Program-made: the position numbers and the translations under genes
Assembly: GCA_963555775.3 (NCBI GenBank)
Contig: CAUVWY020000002.1
Coordinates: forward strand, 516,508-580,507
Source of the DNA: JAJEDW01 sp963555775
GTDB lineage: Bacteria > Acidobacteriota > Terriglobia > 20CM-2-55-15
Length of the DNA: 64,000 bases
Reading direction: 5' to 3'
Shown here: piece after piece, positions 26,384 through 34,501 of the stretch
Layout of the letters: each line of letters starts with the position of its first letter
How positions within the stretch are numbered: position 1 is the first letter of the stretch
The notes under the pieces: model-generated
Databases searched by the model: none
Told to the model about the DNA's origin: nothing
The model's input: only the letters and a program-made list of their open reading frames with translations

Positions 26384-27615
26384 AGATAGCGGTTGGGCTC
26401 GTCGAGAACCTCCCCGTGGTGTCGGTCGCTCTGGAGGGGAACTTTCGCGACGCGGCAGGGAAGTCGTACGCTTCGGGTTCGTATCGGTTTACCGGTCCGG
26501 TTGTTTTGCAGCCGCTCGCTCCGGACTCCTCATGGTTCGTGCTTGACGACTTCAGAATCGGGGTCGGATTTCATTGGGAACGTCTTCAGAAGCGACGGTT
26601 TCGCGGTGATCTGAGAGTCGTCGATGGGACTGGAGGCCTCACCGCCATCAACGATGTCGAGTTGGAGACGTATGTTGAGAGCGTCATCGCGTCCGAAATG
26701 AGTTCGGCGAGTCCTCCGGATCTGCTTCGGGCGCATGCCGTGGTCTCGCGGAGCTGGATCGTCGCCCAACTCGCGGCGGGCAGCGGAGGGGGGACCTTCA
26801 AGCGTTTGCGTGAAGTCGCGTCAGCCGAGTGGGATCTGTTGGCCTGGTACGGGCACGAAGGACACACCGCGTTTGACGTTTGCGCCGACGATCATTGCCA
26901 GCGTTACCAGGGTGTCCCAGACTCGGGAAGCGACCAGAGCAGGCGGGGCGTTCTGGACACGCGCAACCAGTTTCTGGTGTCCGGGGGAAACGTTTGCGAC
27001 GCGCGTTTCTACAAGTGTTGCGGCGGTGTGACCGAAGACTTTCGCGCGGCGTGGGAAGACCGCGAGGTGGGGTATCTGGTCCCTGTTTTCGATGGGCCGG
27101 GCGCCATTCCCGATGTCAACGATGCGTGGATTCGATCGAACCGAGCGGACGTGTACTGCAATACGAGCGACCGTGCGCTTCTGGGCCGGGTATTTACGAG
27201 CTACGACCGGGAGACGGCGGATTTCTTCAGATGGACGGTCGAATACGCTCGCAGTGAACTGTCCGAACTCGTATCCCGGCGAAGCGGCGTCGATCTTGGG
27301 GAGATTCGGAAGCTGGAACCGTTGGAGCGCGGGCGGTCGGGGCGCATCGTCCGCTTGCGAATCGACGGTAGCCGGGCCTCGCTGACCGTCGGAAAGGAAC
27401 TGGAGATCCGCCGCATCCTGTCCGAATCGCATCTGTACAGTTCGGCCTTCGTGGTCGACGACGAGCAGGACCGGATCCGATTGACCGGCGCGGGTTGGGG
27501 GCACGGCGTGGGGCTCTGCCAGGTCGGTGCGGCGGTCATGGCCGAGAACGGCGTCTCGTACACCGACATACTGCGGCACTATTACCCGGGCGCGGAAATC
27601 GAGAAACGAGACTAG
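26380..27615 (+). CDS. SpoIID/LytB domain protein
   Basis: A 411-aa protein with the SpoIID/LytB fold. L-E-T-Y-V-E-S-V-I-A-S-E-M (about 95-107) includes the catalytic glutamate of the lytic-transglycosylase-like active site. R-A-H-A-V-V-S-R-S-W follows, then Y-K-C-C-G-G-V-T and G-A-G-W-G-H-G-V-G-L-C-Q near the end. In spore-formers SpoIID cleaves glycan strands lacking stem peptides. This organism shows no other sporulation genes here, so cell-wall turnover or salvage is more likely. No obvious signal peptide. Its TAG stop is the first codon of the 216-base repeat element that follows. Confidence 0.86.
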   Translation: MKIAVGLVENLPVVSVALEGNFRDAAGKSYASGSYRFTGPVVLQPLAPDSSWFVLDDFRIGVGFHWERLQKRRFRGDLRVVDGTGGLTAINDVELETYVESVIASEMSSASPPDLLRAHAVVSRSWIVAQLAAGSGGGTFKRLREVASAEWDLLAWYGHEGHTAFDVCADDHCQRYQGVPDSGSDQSRRGVLDTRNQFLVSGGNVCDARFYKCCGGVTEDFRAAWEDREVGYLVPVFDGPGAIPDVNDAWIRSNRADVYCNTSDRALLGRVFTSYDRETADFFRWTVEYARSELSELVSRRSGVDLGEIRKLEPLERGRSGRIVRLRIDGSRASLTVGKELEIRRILSESHLYSSAFVVDDEQDRIRLTGAGWGHGVGLCQVGAAVMAENGVSYTDILRHYYPGAEIEKRD

Positions 27616-27828
27616 CCCGCCTTTTTCACGGGTTTTCGTCGCGAAGCGTCGGAGACGCCGTCAGAGCTACGGCGCGTTCCTCGCGCCGGGCGCGTAGCGG
27701 CGCGTTCCTCGCGCCGGATCAAGCGCTCATGCCCGCATGCGGGTTACACCTCTACTGGGAATATAGCGCCTCAGCACTGGCGGATGGATCCGGCGCTGTA
27801 GCAGACAACTCGTGAGAAATGCGGGCTA
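27613..27828 (-). repeat. Dispersed inverted-end repeat, copy 1 (inverted orientation)
   Basis: The element begins CTAGCCCGCC and ends GGGCTAG. The outer 18 or so bases are inverted repeats of each other (TAGCCCGCCTTTxTCACG). It is the reverse complement of copy 3 at 55590 over nearly its whole length. It contains two direct copies of GGCGCGTTCCTCGCGCC. Both neighbours stop inside it: TAG of the SpoIID gene at 27613-27615 and TAG of the YHS gene (CTA at 27826-27828). The size, inverted ends and possible TA duplication fit a MITE-type non-autonomous element. Confidence 0.8.
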
Positions 27829-28113
27829 GTTGCCGAGTTCGGGATCGGGGTGGCTGTGTTCGTCGCCCACGAGATATTTCTCGGGGTTCTCTTCGAATGC
27901 TTCCAGGTCGCGCTTCATGCAGAAGTAGTAGACTGTGCCGCCATGTTCCGACGAAAGGTCGGGGTCGTTGACCACGATCATGTTGCACACCGGATCTTTC
28001 GATTTGGCGACCTTCTGTTCCTGGGGAGTTCCCTCGGACTGTTGAGCGATTCCGAGCGGCACGACAATAGCCATAACCGCGGCCAGAATCGTCACAAATA
28101 TGGTCTTTCTCAT
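27826..28113 (-). CDS. Secreted YHS-domain protein
   Basis: A 95-aa exported protein with a signal peptide (1-23, ending G-I-A-Q). It carries a YHS domain: K-D-P-V-C-N-M-I-V, then Y-Y-F-C-M-K-R-D-L-E-A-F and N-P-E-K-Y-L. The two cysteines and nearby residues fit a metal-binding site as in copper or heavy-metal handling proteins. A histidine/acid-rich tail (D-E-H-S-H-P-D) follows. Its stop codon is supplied by the end of repeat copy 1. It is divergent from the M23 peptidase gene. Confidence 0.84.
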   Translation of the reverse strand: MRKTIFVTILAAVMAIVVPLGIAQQSEGTPQEQKVAKSKDPVCNMIVVNDPDLSSEHGGTVYYFCMKRDLEAFEENPEKYLVGDEHSHPDPELGN

Positions 28114-28625
28114 TGCGGCTGCCGTCTCTCAGTCGATGATCTGCAAACTGTACCTAATACGATGACCGCCGCCGGTCGTGAATTGCAAGCAAAAATACGC
28201 CGGTTTTTCAGTTTTGAAGACGAGGAAATTCGGAGGGCGTCCTTTCCTCTCTTCGCGTCCTTGACCCCAGGACCCCAGCGCGCGGCCCTGCGGAGTACTG
28301 CCACGGGCTGCCAGTCCCCGAGAAAATTAAACGCTGGCGATGTCCCCGTGAATAGTTGGACGAGAATTTCGCCCGAAGGTGAGTACCGCCCGGCGAGGGA
28401 CGACGCGATGCCGGGCGCCGATGGCCCGCCGCCGATCTGCCCAAACGCTTGAAAATGTGTATAATGCCCGCACCAGCAGCATTGTGGATGGCGAGGTTCG
28501 TGCCGGACTGCGGTATCGTCTTGCCTTCGAGTTCCAGGCGCTTTTCTTGTGGAGCCGTCGGCGAACATCTTTGAACATTTTTTGAACGTTGCCGGGTGAC
28601 GGACGAAGATCCTTTCGGAGCCTGA
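28114..28625. other. 512-base intergenic region between divergent genes
   Basis: A TATAAT box at 28460-28465 lies about 160 bases ahead of the M23 peptidase gene, but a good -35 partner is missing. A minus-strand frame at 28110-28646 is open for 178 codons but has no family resemblance and overlaps the starts of both flanking genes, so I do not call it. The middle is GC-rich and may be repetitive sequence. Confidence 0.3.
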
Positions 28626-29858
28626 ATGGGAAATCATAAATATCATTCGATCGCGGCTTGGGTTTTCGTTTTTACAATCGTCCTCGCCACCATCGTGGTT
28701 CCGTTTCCCCGTGACTTCGAAGTCGAACCGCTCGAAGACCCCTTTGCCGTGGCCGCCGCCCCCCCGCCGCCTCCGGTCGACGTCTTCCGTGGAACTTTCC
28801 AGCGTAACGAGACACTGTCCACAATTCTGGCCTCATTCGATTTTTCCAACTCCATTGTCTATGAAATCACCGAAGCCGTTCGTCCGGTGTTCGATGTCCG
28901 GCGGTTCCGGCGACAGGAATTCGAGCTGATTCGGGATCATGCCGGTCAGTTTCTGTCGTTCGAATACATCATCGACGATGAGCACACGCTGAAGGTCGAA
29001 CGCGCGTCCGAGGGTTTCGAGGCTCGTATCGAGCAACTTCCGATCGAAATGCACGTCGACACCGTGATTGCCGAAGTGAACAGCTCACTCTGGAACGCGC
29101 TTTCGGGATATCCGAAGGGCGACGGTCTGGTGATGGAGATCGTGGATGTATTCGATTCGCAGGTGGACTTTTACCGCGACATTCGGGCGGGAGATCAGAT
29201 CCGAATCATTATCGAGGGCATGTACCACCGCGGGCAGTTCGTCAAGTACGGCAGGGTCAGGGCAGCGGAGTTCCTGAACCAGGGCAATTCGCTCCAGGCC
29301 TACCAGTATCTTGACGAGTACTACGACCAGAACGGCATGAGTACCCGGCGTTCGCTTCTGCCGGCGCCTCTGGAGTTCACACGGATCAGCAGCAATTTCA
29401 GTAGGGCGCGGCTACATCCCATTCTCGATACGGTGCGTGCACACCGGGGCGTGGACTATGCCGCACCCGCGGGGACGGCGGTATGGGCCGCCTCGGACGG
29501 AACCGTGACTTATGCGGGGACCAACGTCGGCTTTGGCCGTTTCGTCAGATTACGCCACCCGAACGGGGCCACTACCGAATATGCGCATCTGTCCAGCATG
29601 CTTGTAAATGTGGGCGACCGAGTCAGACAGAAAGACGTGATCGCACGAGTCGGGATGACCGGGTTGGCAACGGGAAACCATCTGCATTATCAGTTGATGC
29701 AGGACGGTGTTTATGTCAACCCGAGAAATGCCCGTCTCGACCCGCCCCAGCCCATCGCCTCTTCGCACCGGGAACCGTTCATGCGGGCCGTTCGCCCCCT
29801 CCGGGCTCAAATCCGATCGCTTCACCTCAGCCCGGATACCTTGCTCGCAGAAGAATAA
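28626..29858 (+). CDS. M23 family metallopeptidase (membrane-anchored)
   Basis: A 410-aa protein with one N-terminal membrane anchor (about 9-26), a proline-rich linker (44-51), an OapA/LysM-like beta region (about 52-240) and a C-terminal lysostaphin-type peptidase. Zinc ligands are H273 and D277 (H-R-G-V-D) and H354 (H-L-H-Y). The catalytic histidine is H321 (Y-A-H-L-S). All are present, so it is probably an active endopeptidase cutting peptidoglycan cross-links. G-T-A-V-W-A-A-S-D-G-T-V completes the family pattern. Monocistronic. Confidence 0.92.
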   Translation: MGNHKYHSIAAWVFVFTIVLATIVVPFPRDFEVEPLEDPFAVAAAPPPPPVDVFRGTFQRNETLSTILASFDFSNSIVYEITEAVRPVFDVRRFRRQEFELIRDHAGQFLSFEYIIDDEHTLKVERASEGFEARIEQLPIEMHVDTVIAEVNSSLWNALSGYPKGDGLVMEIVDVFDSQVDFYRDIRAGDQIRIIIEGMYHRGQFVKYGRVRAAEFLNQGNSLQAYQYLDEYYDQNGMSTRRSLLPAPLEFTRISSNFSRARLHPILDTVRAHRGVDYAAPAGTAVWAASDGTVTYAGTNVGFGRFVRLRHPNGATTEYAHLSSMLVNVGDRVRQKDVIARVGMTGLATGNHLHYQLMQDGVYVNPRNARLDPPQPIASSHREPFMRAVRPLRAQIRSLHLSPDTLLAEE

Positions 29859-29866
29859 CCCGCCGT

Positions 29867-30205
29867 TCATTCTGACATCGGACGATTCAGCAACGGTCGA
29901 ATTGTTTCCAGAAGCTTTTCGGCATCGGGGGGTACGTGGAGCAGGACGTTCCGATGCCGCCTCCATATGCCGGGATCGTTTCGGATCAGGTCCAGGAAAT
30001 CGTCGGCTTCGATTTCGGACGCGAACGTAAGGGCTTCCAGTGTGGTTCCGGCCAGGCGCGCCCGTCCAAACGTACATCTGAAATAACGGTTTCGGAGGCT
30101 CCGGACGTCGCGCGCCGCAAACTGTCCGTATTCGTCGACAAAGTCATCTTCGACCGGGTCGAGGCCGCCCTCGCGGAGGCGCTCCATCAGGTCATCCCAC
30201 TGCAT
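29867..30205 (-). CDS. Small protein coupled to the DUF255 gene, unknown function
   Basis: A 112-aa hydrophilic protein rich in Arg, Asp and Leu, predicted mostly helical, with no signal peptide or cysteine pair. Its ATG overlaps the stop of the DUF255/thioredoxin-fold gene (ATGA), so it is translated with it and may be a partner or regulator of that protein. I do not recognise the family. The frame is real on the basis of tight coupling and the absence of competing genes. Confidence 0.65.
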   Translation of the reverse strand: MQWDDLMERLREGGLDPVEDDFVDEYGQFAARDVRSLRNRYFRCTFGRARLAGTTLEALTFASEIEADDFLDLIRNDPGIWRRHRNVLLHVPPDAEKLLETIRPLLNRPMSE

Positions 30206-32232
30206 CAGGCTTTGAGCATCTCGGTCAGGATGGCCGCATCCACGGTGGGCTGACTGCAGACGTAGTTTTCACAAAGATAGGCGGTGGGCCGTTGATCGAT
30301 CGCAGTCCGACCGTTCAGTAGAGCGACGCTGTCGGGTTCTCCCGCCGCGATGACCGTGCGGGGAAGGTACTGTCCCCGAATCGCATCGAGGAAGGGTTCA
30401 GCCGACCCCACGACGGCGATTTCGCGCGATGGCCCGATCAGGTAGTCGGCGGCGCTGAGCAGTCGTCCGAAACCTGCCGGATAGCGCACCAGATAATCGG
30501 CGACGGCCGTGCATATCCGTTCCGCCTTGTCCCGGTAATCCGCCCGGTCCAACAATGTGCCCAATCTTGCAAGCACGTCGGCCGCAACGGAGTTTCCCGA
30601 CGGCGTGGCGTTGTCGAAGTACTCCTTGGTTCGGGCGACGAGGCTCTCGTGCGAATTTCCGGTGAAGAAGAACCCGCCGTGCTCGTTGTCCCAGAACTCG
30701 GAGATCATCCGTTCGACGATTTGGATAGCCGCTTCCAGCCATCGCTGGTCGAAAGTCAGTTCGTAAAGGGCGGTGAGTCCATCGGCGAAATTGGCGTAAT
30801 CGTCGACGTATCCGTTGAATCGGGCCCGCCCGTCCTTGTATGCGTGAAGCAGGCGATTACCGTCCCACATCCTGTCCAGAATGAATTCCGCGTTGGCCTC
30901 GGCGAGCTTCCGGTAGTCTTCACGGCCCAAAAATGCCGCCGCGTTGGCCGTTGCGCGCAGCATCAGACCATTCCAGTCGGTGAGAATCTTCTCGTCCCGG
31001 GCCGGCCGGATGCGCGTTTTGCGCCTCTCGAACAGTGCCGGAAGAACTCGTGCCACGAGGGTCCCCAATTCTTCGACTGTGACGTTTTCACTCGGTGCGA
31101 AGACCTCCGGGGCGTGTGTGATGTGGATAATGTTCTGTCCTTCGAAGTTGCCATGGTCGGTGACGTCGAAGTAACGGGCAAGCAGATCGGCGTCGTCTCC
31201 GGCGACTTCGTCGAACTCGCCACGGCTCCAGACATAGAACTTGCCTTCCACGCCTTCGCTGTCGGCGTCCAGCGTCGCATGGAAACCGCCGTTGGAGTCG
31301 GCCAATTCACGGGCGACGAAGTCCACGGTTTCTTCCACAACGCGCCGATACAGCGACCGACCGGTGACACGGTAGGCGTCCAGGTAGACACGCGCGAGAA
31401 GAGCATTATCGTACAGCATCTTTTCGAAGTGGGGTACGAGCCAGTGGGCATCGGTCGAATACCGATGAAAGCCTCCGCCGACGTGATCGTAGAGGCCGCC
31501 GAAAGCCATCTTCTCCAGTGTCAGGTTGACCATGTCAATCGTCCGGTCCTCGCCGGTCCGGTTGTGATAGCGCAACAGGTAGTCGATGGTCATGCTCGAC
31601 GGAAACTTGGGCGCCGGCCCGAAACCACCGTGAGCGGGATCGAACCGTTCCGAGATGCCATTTGCCGCTGTTTCCAGAAGCTCGATGCTCAACGCCGCTT
31701 TTGCCCCGTCGTGCCGGGCCTGTTTGTTGATCTGCTCGATAAGCGTTGCCGCATTGGAGCGCACGTCGCCGCGCCTCTCGCGGTACGCCTCGGCAATCGA
31801 AACCAGAATGCGTCTGAACCCCGGACGGTTGTACTTGTCGTCGGGCGGAAAGTAGGTTCCGCCATAGAAGGGTTGGCCGTCGGAGGTGAGAAAGGCGGTC
31901 AAAGGCCAGCCGCCGCTGCCGGTCATGAGTTGAACCGCGCTCATGTAGATTTGATCCAGATCGGGCCGTTCTTCACGATCCACCTTGATGTTGACGAAGT
32001 TGTCGTTCATCAACCCGGCGATCGATTCGTCCTCGAACGACTCGCGTTCCATGACGTGGCACCAGTGGCATGCGGAGTAACCGATGCTCAGCAGGATCGG
32101 CTTGTCTTCGGCGCGTGCCTTGTCGAGGGCGGCTTGCCCCCACGGAAACCAGTCCACCGGGTTATGCGCGTGCTGGAGCAGGTAAGGACTGGTTTCAGTC
32201 GCAAGATGATTGGTGAAGTGGTGTTCGGTCAT
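30205..32232 (-). CDS. DUF255 thioredoxin-fold / glucosidase-like protein (SPATA20/YyaL family)
   Basis: A 675-aa cytoplasmic protein. The N-terminal thioredoxin-like domain has the family hallmark H-N-P-V-D-W-F-P-W-G followed by A-C-H-W-C-H (C55, C58), and V-D-R-E-E-R-P-D. The rest is an (alpha/alpha)-barrel like six-hairpin glycosidases (G-G-L-Y-D-H-V-G-G-G-F-H-R-Y, W-L-V-P-H-F-E-K-M-L-Y-D-N). The family is conserved from bacteria to mammals; its substrate is not known to me with confidence. Normal length. The next gene overlaps it by ATGA. Confidence 0.92.
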   Translation of the reverse strand: MTEHHFTNHLATETSPYLLQHAHNPVDWFPWGQAALDKARAEDKPILLSIGYSACHWCHVMERESFEDESIAGLMNDNFVNIKVDREERPDLDQIYMSAVQLMTGSGGWPLTAFLTSDGQPFYGGTYFPPDDKYNRPGFRRILVSIAEAYRERRGDVRSNAATLIEQINKQARHDGAKAALSIELLETAANGISERFDPAHGGFGPAPKFPSSMTIDYLLRYHNRTGEDRTIDMVNLTLEKMAFGGLYDHVGGGFHRYSTDAHWLVPHFEKMLYDNALLARVYLDAYRVTGRSLYRRVVEETVDFVARELADSNGGFHATLDADSEGVEGKFYVWSRGEFDEVAGDDADLLARYFDVTDHGNFEGQNIIHITHAPEVFAPSENVTVEELGTLVARVLPALFERRKTRIRPARDEKILTDWNGLMLRATANAAAFLGREDYRKLAEANAEFILDRMWDGNRLLHAYKDGRARFNGYVDDYANFADGLTALYELTFDQRWLEAAIQIVERMISEFWDNEHGGFFFTGNSHESLVARTKEYFDNATPSGNSVAADVLARLGTLLDRADYRDKAERICTAVADYLVRYPAGFGRLLSAADYLIGPSREIAVVGSAEPFLDAIRGQYLPRTVIAAGEPDSVALLNGRTAIDQRPTAYLCENYVCSQPTVDAAILTEMLKA

Positions 32233-32476
32233 GAATTGCCAGTCGAAGATCGGTTTTGGGTTGTGGGGCGCCGGCCCGATTCATTCAATGCAGGGAGTCT
32301 TTTGCTCGGGCCGCTGAAATGAATCGTCGCAATAGGTCCGTGTGCTTCCTTTCGCTTGGCCTGTTCCTTACTATAGCAAAGACAAAAGTTGCGTCACGGT
32401 CCCATTCGCGGTTTCAAAGGCCCCGGCCTACCTGCTTGCGACGGCCGGGCACGGTTTTCATCGAGGACCACGCGTT

Positions 32477-34021
32477 TTGGCAAGCCACGAATTCACGGAC
32501 GATCTCGACCTTCTGCTTCGGATCCTGCCCGCTTCGATCCAGGAGCCCCTGAGTCTTCAGGACGATATCGACGACCTCATCGAGATCGTGATGGATTTGG
32601 GCCGTCCACCGGAAGCCCGCTTTCCGTCCGGCAACGTCCAGCTCGGCCCCGAACCCGTCACGAACGAAGCGATCGGCGCCGTGGTTGGCCAGCTTGGGGA
32701 TTTTTCTGGCGACAACCGCGCCGGAATCGAGCGTACGCTGCACCGGATCTCCGCCATCAGAAACCGTCAGAACGAGGTCATCGGGCTGACGTGCCGCGTT
32801 GGACGAGCCGTTCTCGGGACGGTCGATATTCTTCGTGACGTTGTCGAGTCCGGCAACAGCCTCCTCTTGCTGGGCCGTCCCGGAATCGGCAAGACCACGC
32901 TTCTTCGGGAGAGCGCCCGGGTCTTGTCCACTGAACTGAGTAAACGCGTGATCGTGGTCGATACCTCCAACGAGATCGCCGGAGACGGGGACATTCCTCA
33001 CTCCGGAATCGGTTCGGCGCGCCGAATGCAGGTTCCCCGGCCCGAACGGCAGCATGCGGTCATGATTGAAGCCGTCGAAAACCATATGCCGGAAGTCATC
33101 GTCATCGACGAAATTGGTACCGAACAGGAAGCGTTGGCCGCGCGCACCATCGCTGAGCGGGGAGTGCAACTCGTCGCCACCGCACACGGCAATGCTCTGG
33201 ACAACCTGCTGATGAATCCGACGCTGGCGGATCTGCTGGGAGGAATCCACGCGGTCACCCTCGGAGACGATGAGGCCCGCCGCCGCCGTTCCCAGAAAAC
33301 CGTACTCGAACGCAAGGCCCCTCCCACATTCGACACACTCGTCGAGATACGAACCCGCGACTGCTTTGCCGTGTATCACGAGACTGCGTCGGTCGTCGAT
33401 GCCTACCTTCGCGGACGAAAAATTCGTCCCGAAGTGCGGTTGCGTGGAGGCGACGGTTACGAAATCCTCGATGAACCGCATGAGCGGGAGAGCGCTTCCG
33501 ACAATGCGGCTCCGGTCCTGCCGTTCGCTCAGGAAGAGTTGTCGGGCCATGAACGGCGACGATCCCTGCGCATCTACCCGTTCGGCATCAGCAAGGATCG
33601 ACTGTCACGGGCGATCGCCGACCTGGGCGTGCCTGCGACCATTGCCAGAGTCTCCCGCGAGGCCAATCTGGTGTTGACGCTGAAGGCGCACGAGCGGCGG
33701 CAGCCGAGGACGCTCGAGGAAATGGCCGATCGAGGGATCGAAATCGCGGTGATCCGCAGCAACACCATCAGTCAGATGAGGAGCTTTCTCGAGGGTGTTT
33801 TCGGTCTAGAAGAGCGGTCCGATGCCGAAGACGAGGCTCTCCGCGAAGCCCGCGAAGGCGTCGACCGCGTGATGTCTTTCGGCAAACCCGTCGAACTGGC
33901 GCCGCGTGGGTCTCCACTCCGAAGGCAGCAGCACATGCTGATCGGTGAAATGGGGTTGGGATCGTACAGCCGGGGCGAAATGCCGTGGCGGAGAGTCGTC
34001 GTCCTGCCGACCCGCGGATAG
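32477..34021 (+). CDS. SpoIIIAA-like AAA ATPase with C-terminal R3H domain
   Basis: A 514-aa protein. The central ATPase has Walker A G-R-P-G-I-G-K-T-T (133-141), Walker B V-I-V-I-D-E-I-G and a conserved A-T-A-H-G-N. It resembles SpoIIIAA and the plastid Ycf45 proteins. The C-terminal R3H motif (R-Q-Q-H-M-L-I-G-E-M-G-L-x-S-x-S-R-G) suggests single-stranded nucleic-acid binding. I place the start at TTG 32477 because GAGGA lies 9 bases upstream; the frame opens earlier at GTG 32342 without a ribosome site. The mobile unit at 34053 begins 31 bases after its stop. Confidence 0.86.
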   Translation: MASHEFTDDLDLLLRILPASIQEPLSLQDDIDDLIEIVMDLGRPPEARFPSGNVQLGPEPVTNEAIGAVVGQLGDFSGDNRAGIERTLHRISAIRNRQNEVIGLTCRVGRAVLGTVDILRDVVESGNSLLLLGRPGIGKTTLLRESARVLSTELSKRVIVVDTSNEIAGDGDIPHSGIGSARRMQVPRPERQHAVMIEAVENHMPEVIVIDEIGTEQEALAARTIAERGVQLVATAHGNALDNLLMNPTLADLLGGIHAVTLGDDEARRRRSQKTVLERKAPPTFDTLVEIRTRDCFAVYHETASVVDAYLRGRKIRPEVRLRGGDGYEILDEPHERESASDNAAPVLPFAQEELSGHERRRSLRIYPFGISKDRLSRAIADLGVPATIARVSREANLVLTLKAHERRQPRTLEEMADRGIEIAVIRSNTISQMRSFLEGVFGLEERSDAEDEALREAREGVDRVMSFGKPVELAPRGSPLRRQQHMLIGEMGLGSYSRGEMPWRRVVVLPTRG

Positions 34022-34042
34022 CAATTCGCGATGTGTCTTGTT

Positions 34043-34052
34043 CAGGATTCAC
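34043..34052. repeat. Left target-site duplication of the large mobile unit
   Basis: CAGGATTCAC here and again at 42667-42676, directly outside the terminal inverted repeats of the 34053-42666 unit. A 9-10 bp duplication fits the IS1 family. Confidence 0.78.
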
Positions 34053-34060
34053 GAAATGGG

Positions 34061-34369
34061 TCAGTTTGAATTTCTTTTCTTGTAACGTCCGCCCTTTTTT
34101 CCCTTCGGTTCCGCCTGTTCTAGCAGTCCCACTATTTCCTCGACCGTCCAGACATGATCCGCAACACCGGCCTCCATAGCCGGAGTTACGCGAAGCGTCT
34201 GATGGATTCGGCAAAAGTTGTAGAACATGAAATAGACCGCGATAGCCGCAGCATGATTCTGAACCTTCTTGGAGAATCCGTTGGTCAGCCGAGTAAACCG
34301 GCGCATCTGCATTCTCATGCTTAGGTTCGCTCGTTCGACGTAGGACGCGCTGATGTGACCTACGTCGGG
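34061..34369 (-). pseudogene. IS1-like transposase, C-terminal third
   Basis: About 101 residues starting D-V-G-H-I-S-A-S-Y-V-E-R-A-N. They hold the last catalytic residue of the DDE triad (E in Y-V-E-R-A-N, residue 204 of the restored protein) and the family tail F-Y-N-F-C-R-I-H-Q-T-L-R-V-T-P-A-M. It ends K-K-R-N-S-N-stop, with the stop inside the left inverted repeat. It is separated from the middle part by the IS21 element at 34370-37015, whose duplicated TCGGG is at 34365-34369. Confidence 0.88.
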
Positions 34370-34501
34370 TGATTTCGATAACGTAAAAGGGACCCACCAA
34401 ACGGGGCTCTGATCGAGGAAAAGGGACCCACCCCTGATAGCCTCCCCGGAAGCGTGAACTGGAAGAACAGGCACGCGAGTGGGAGGCGAGGATTGATAGG
34501 G

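Noticed and set aside
28110..28646. 178-codon minus-strand frame between the YHS and M23 genes
   Set aside because: No family, no ribosome site, and it overlaps the starts of both flanking genes. It reads like GC-rich non-coding sequence.
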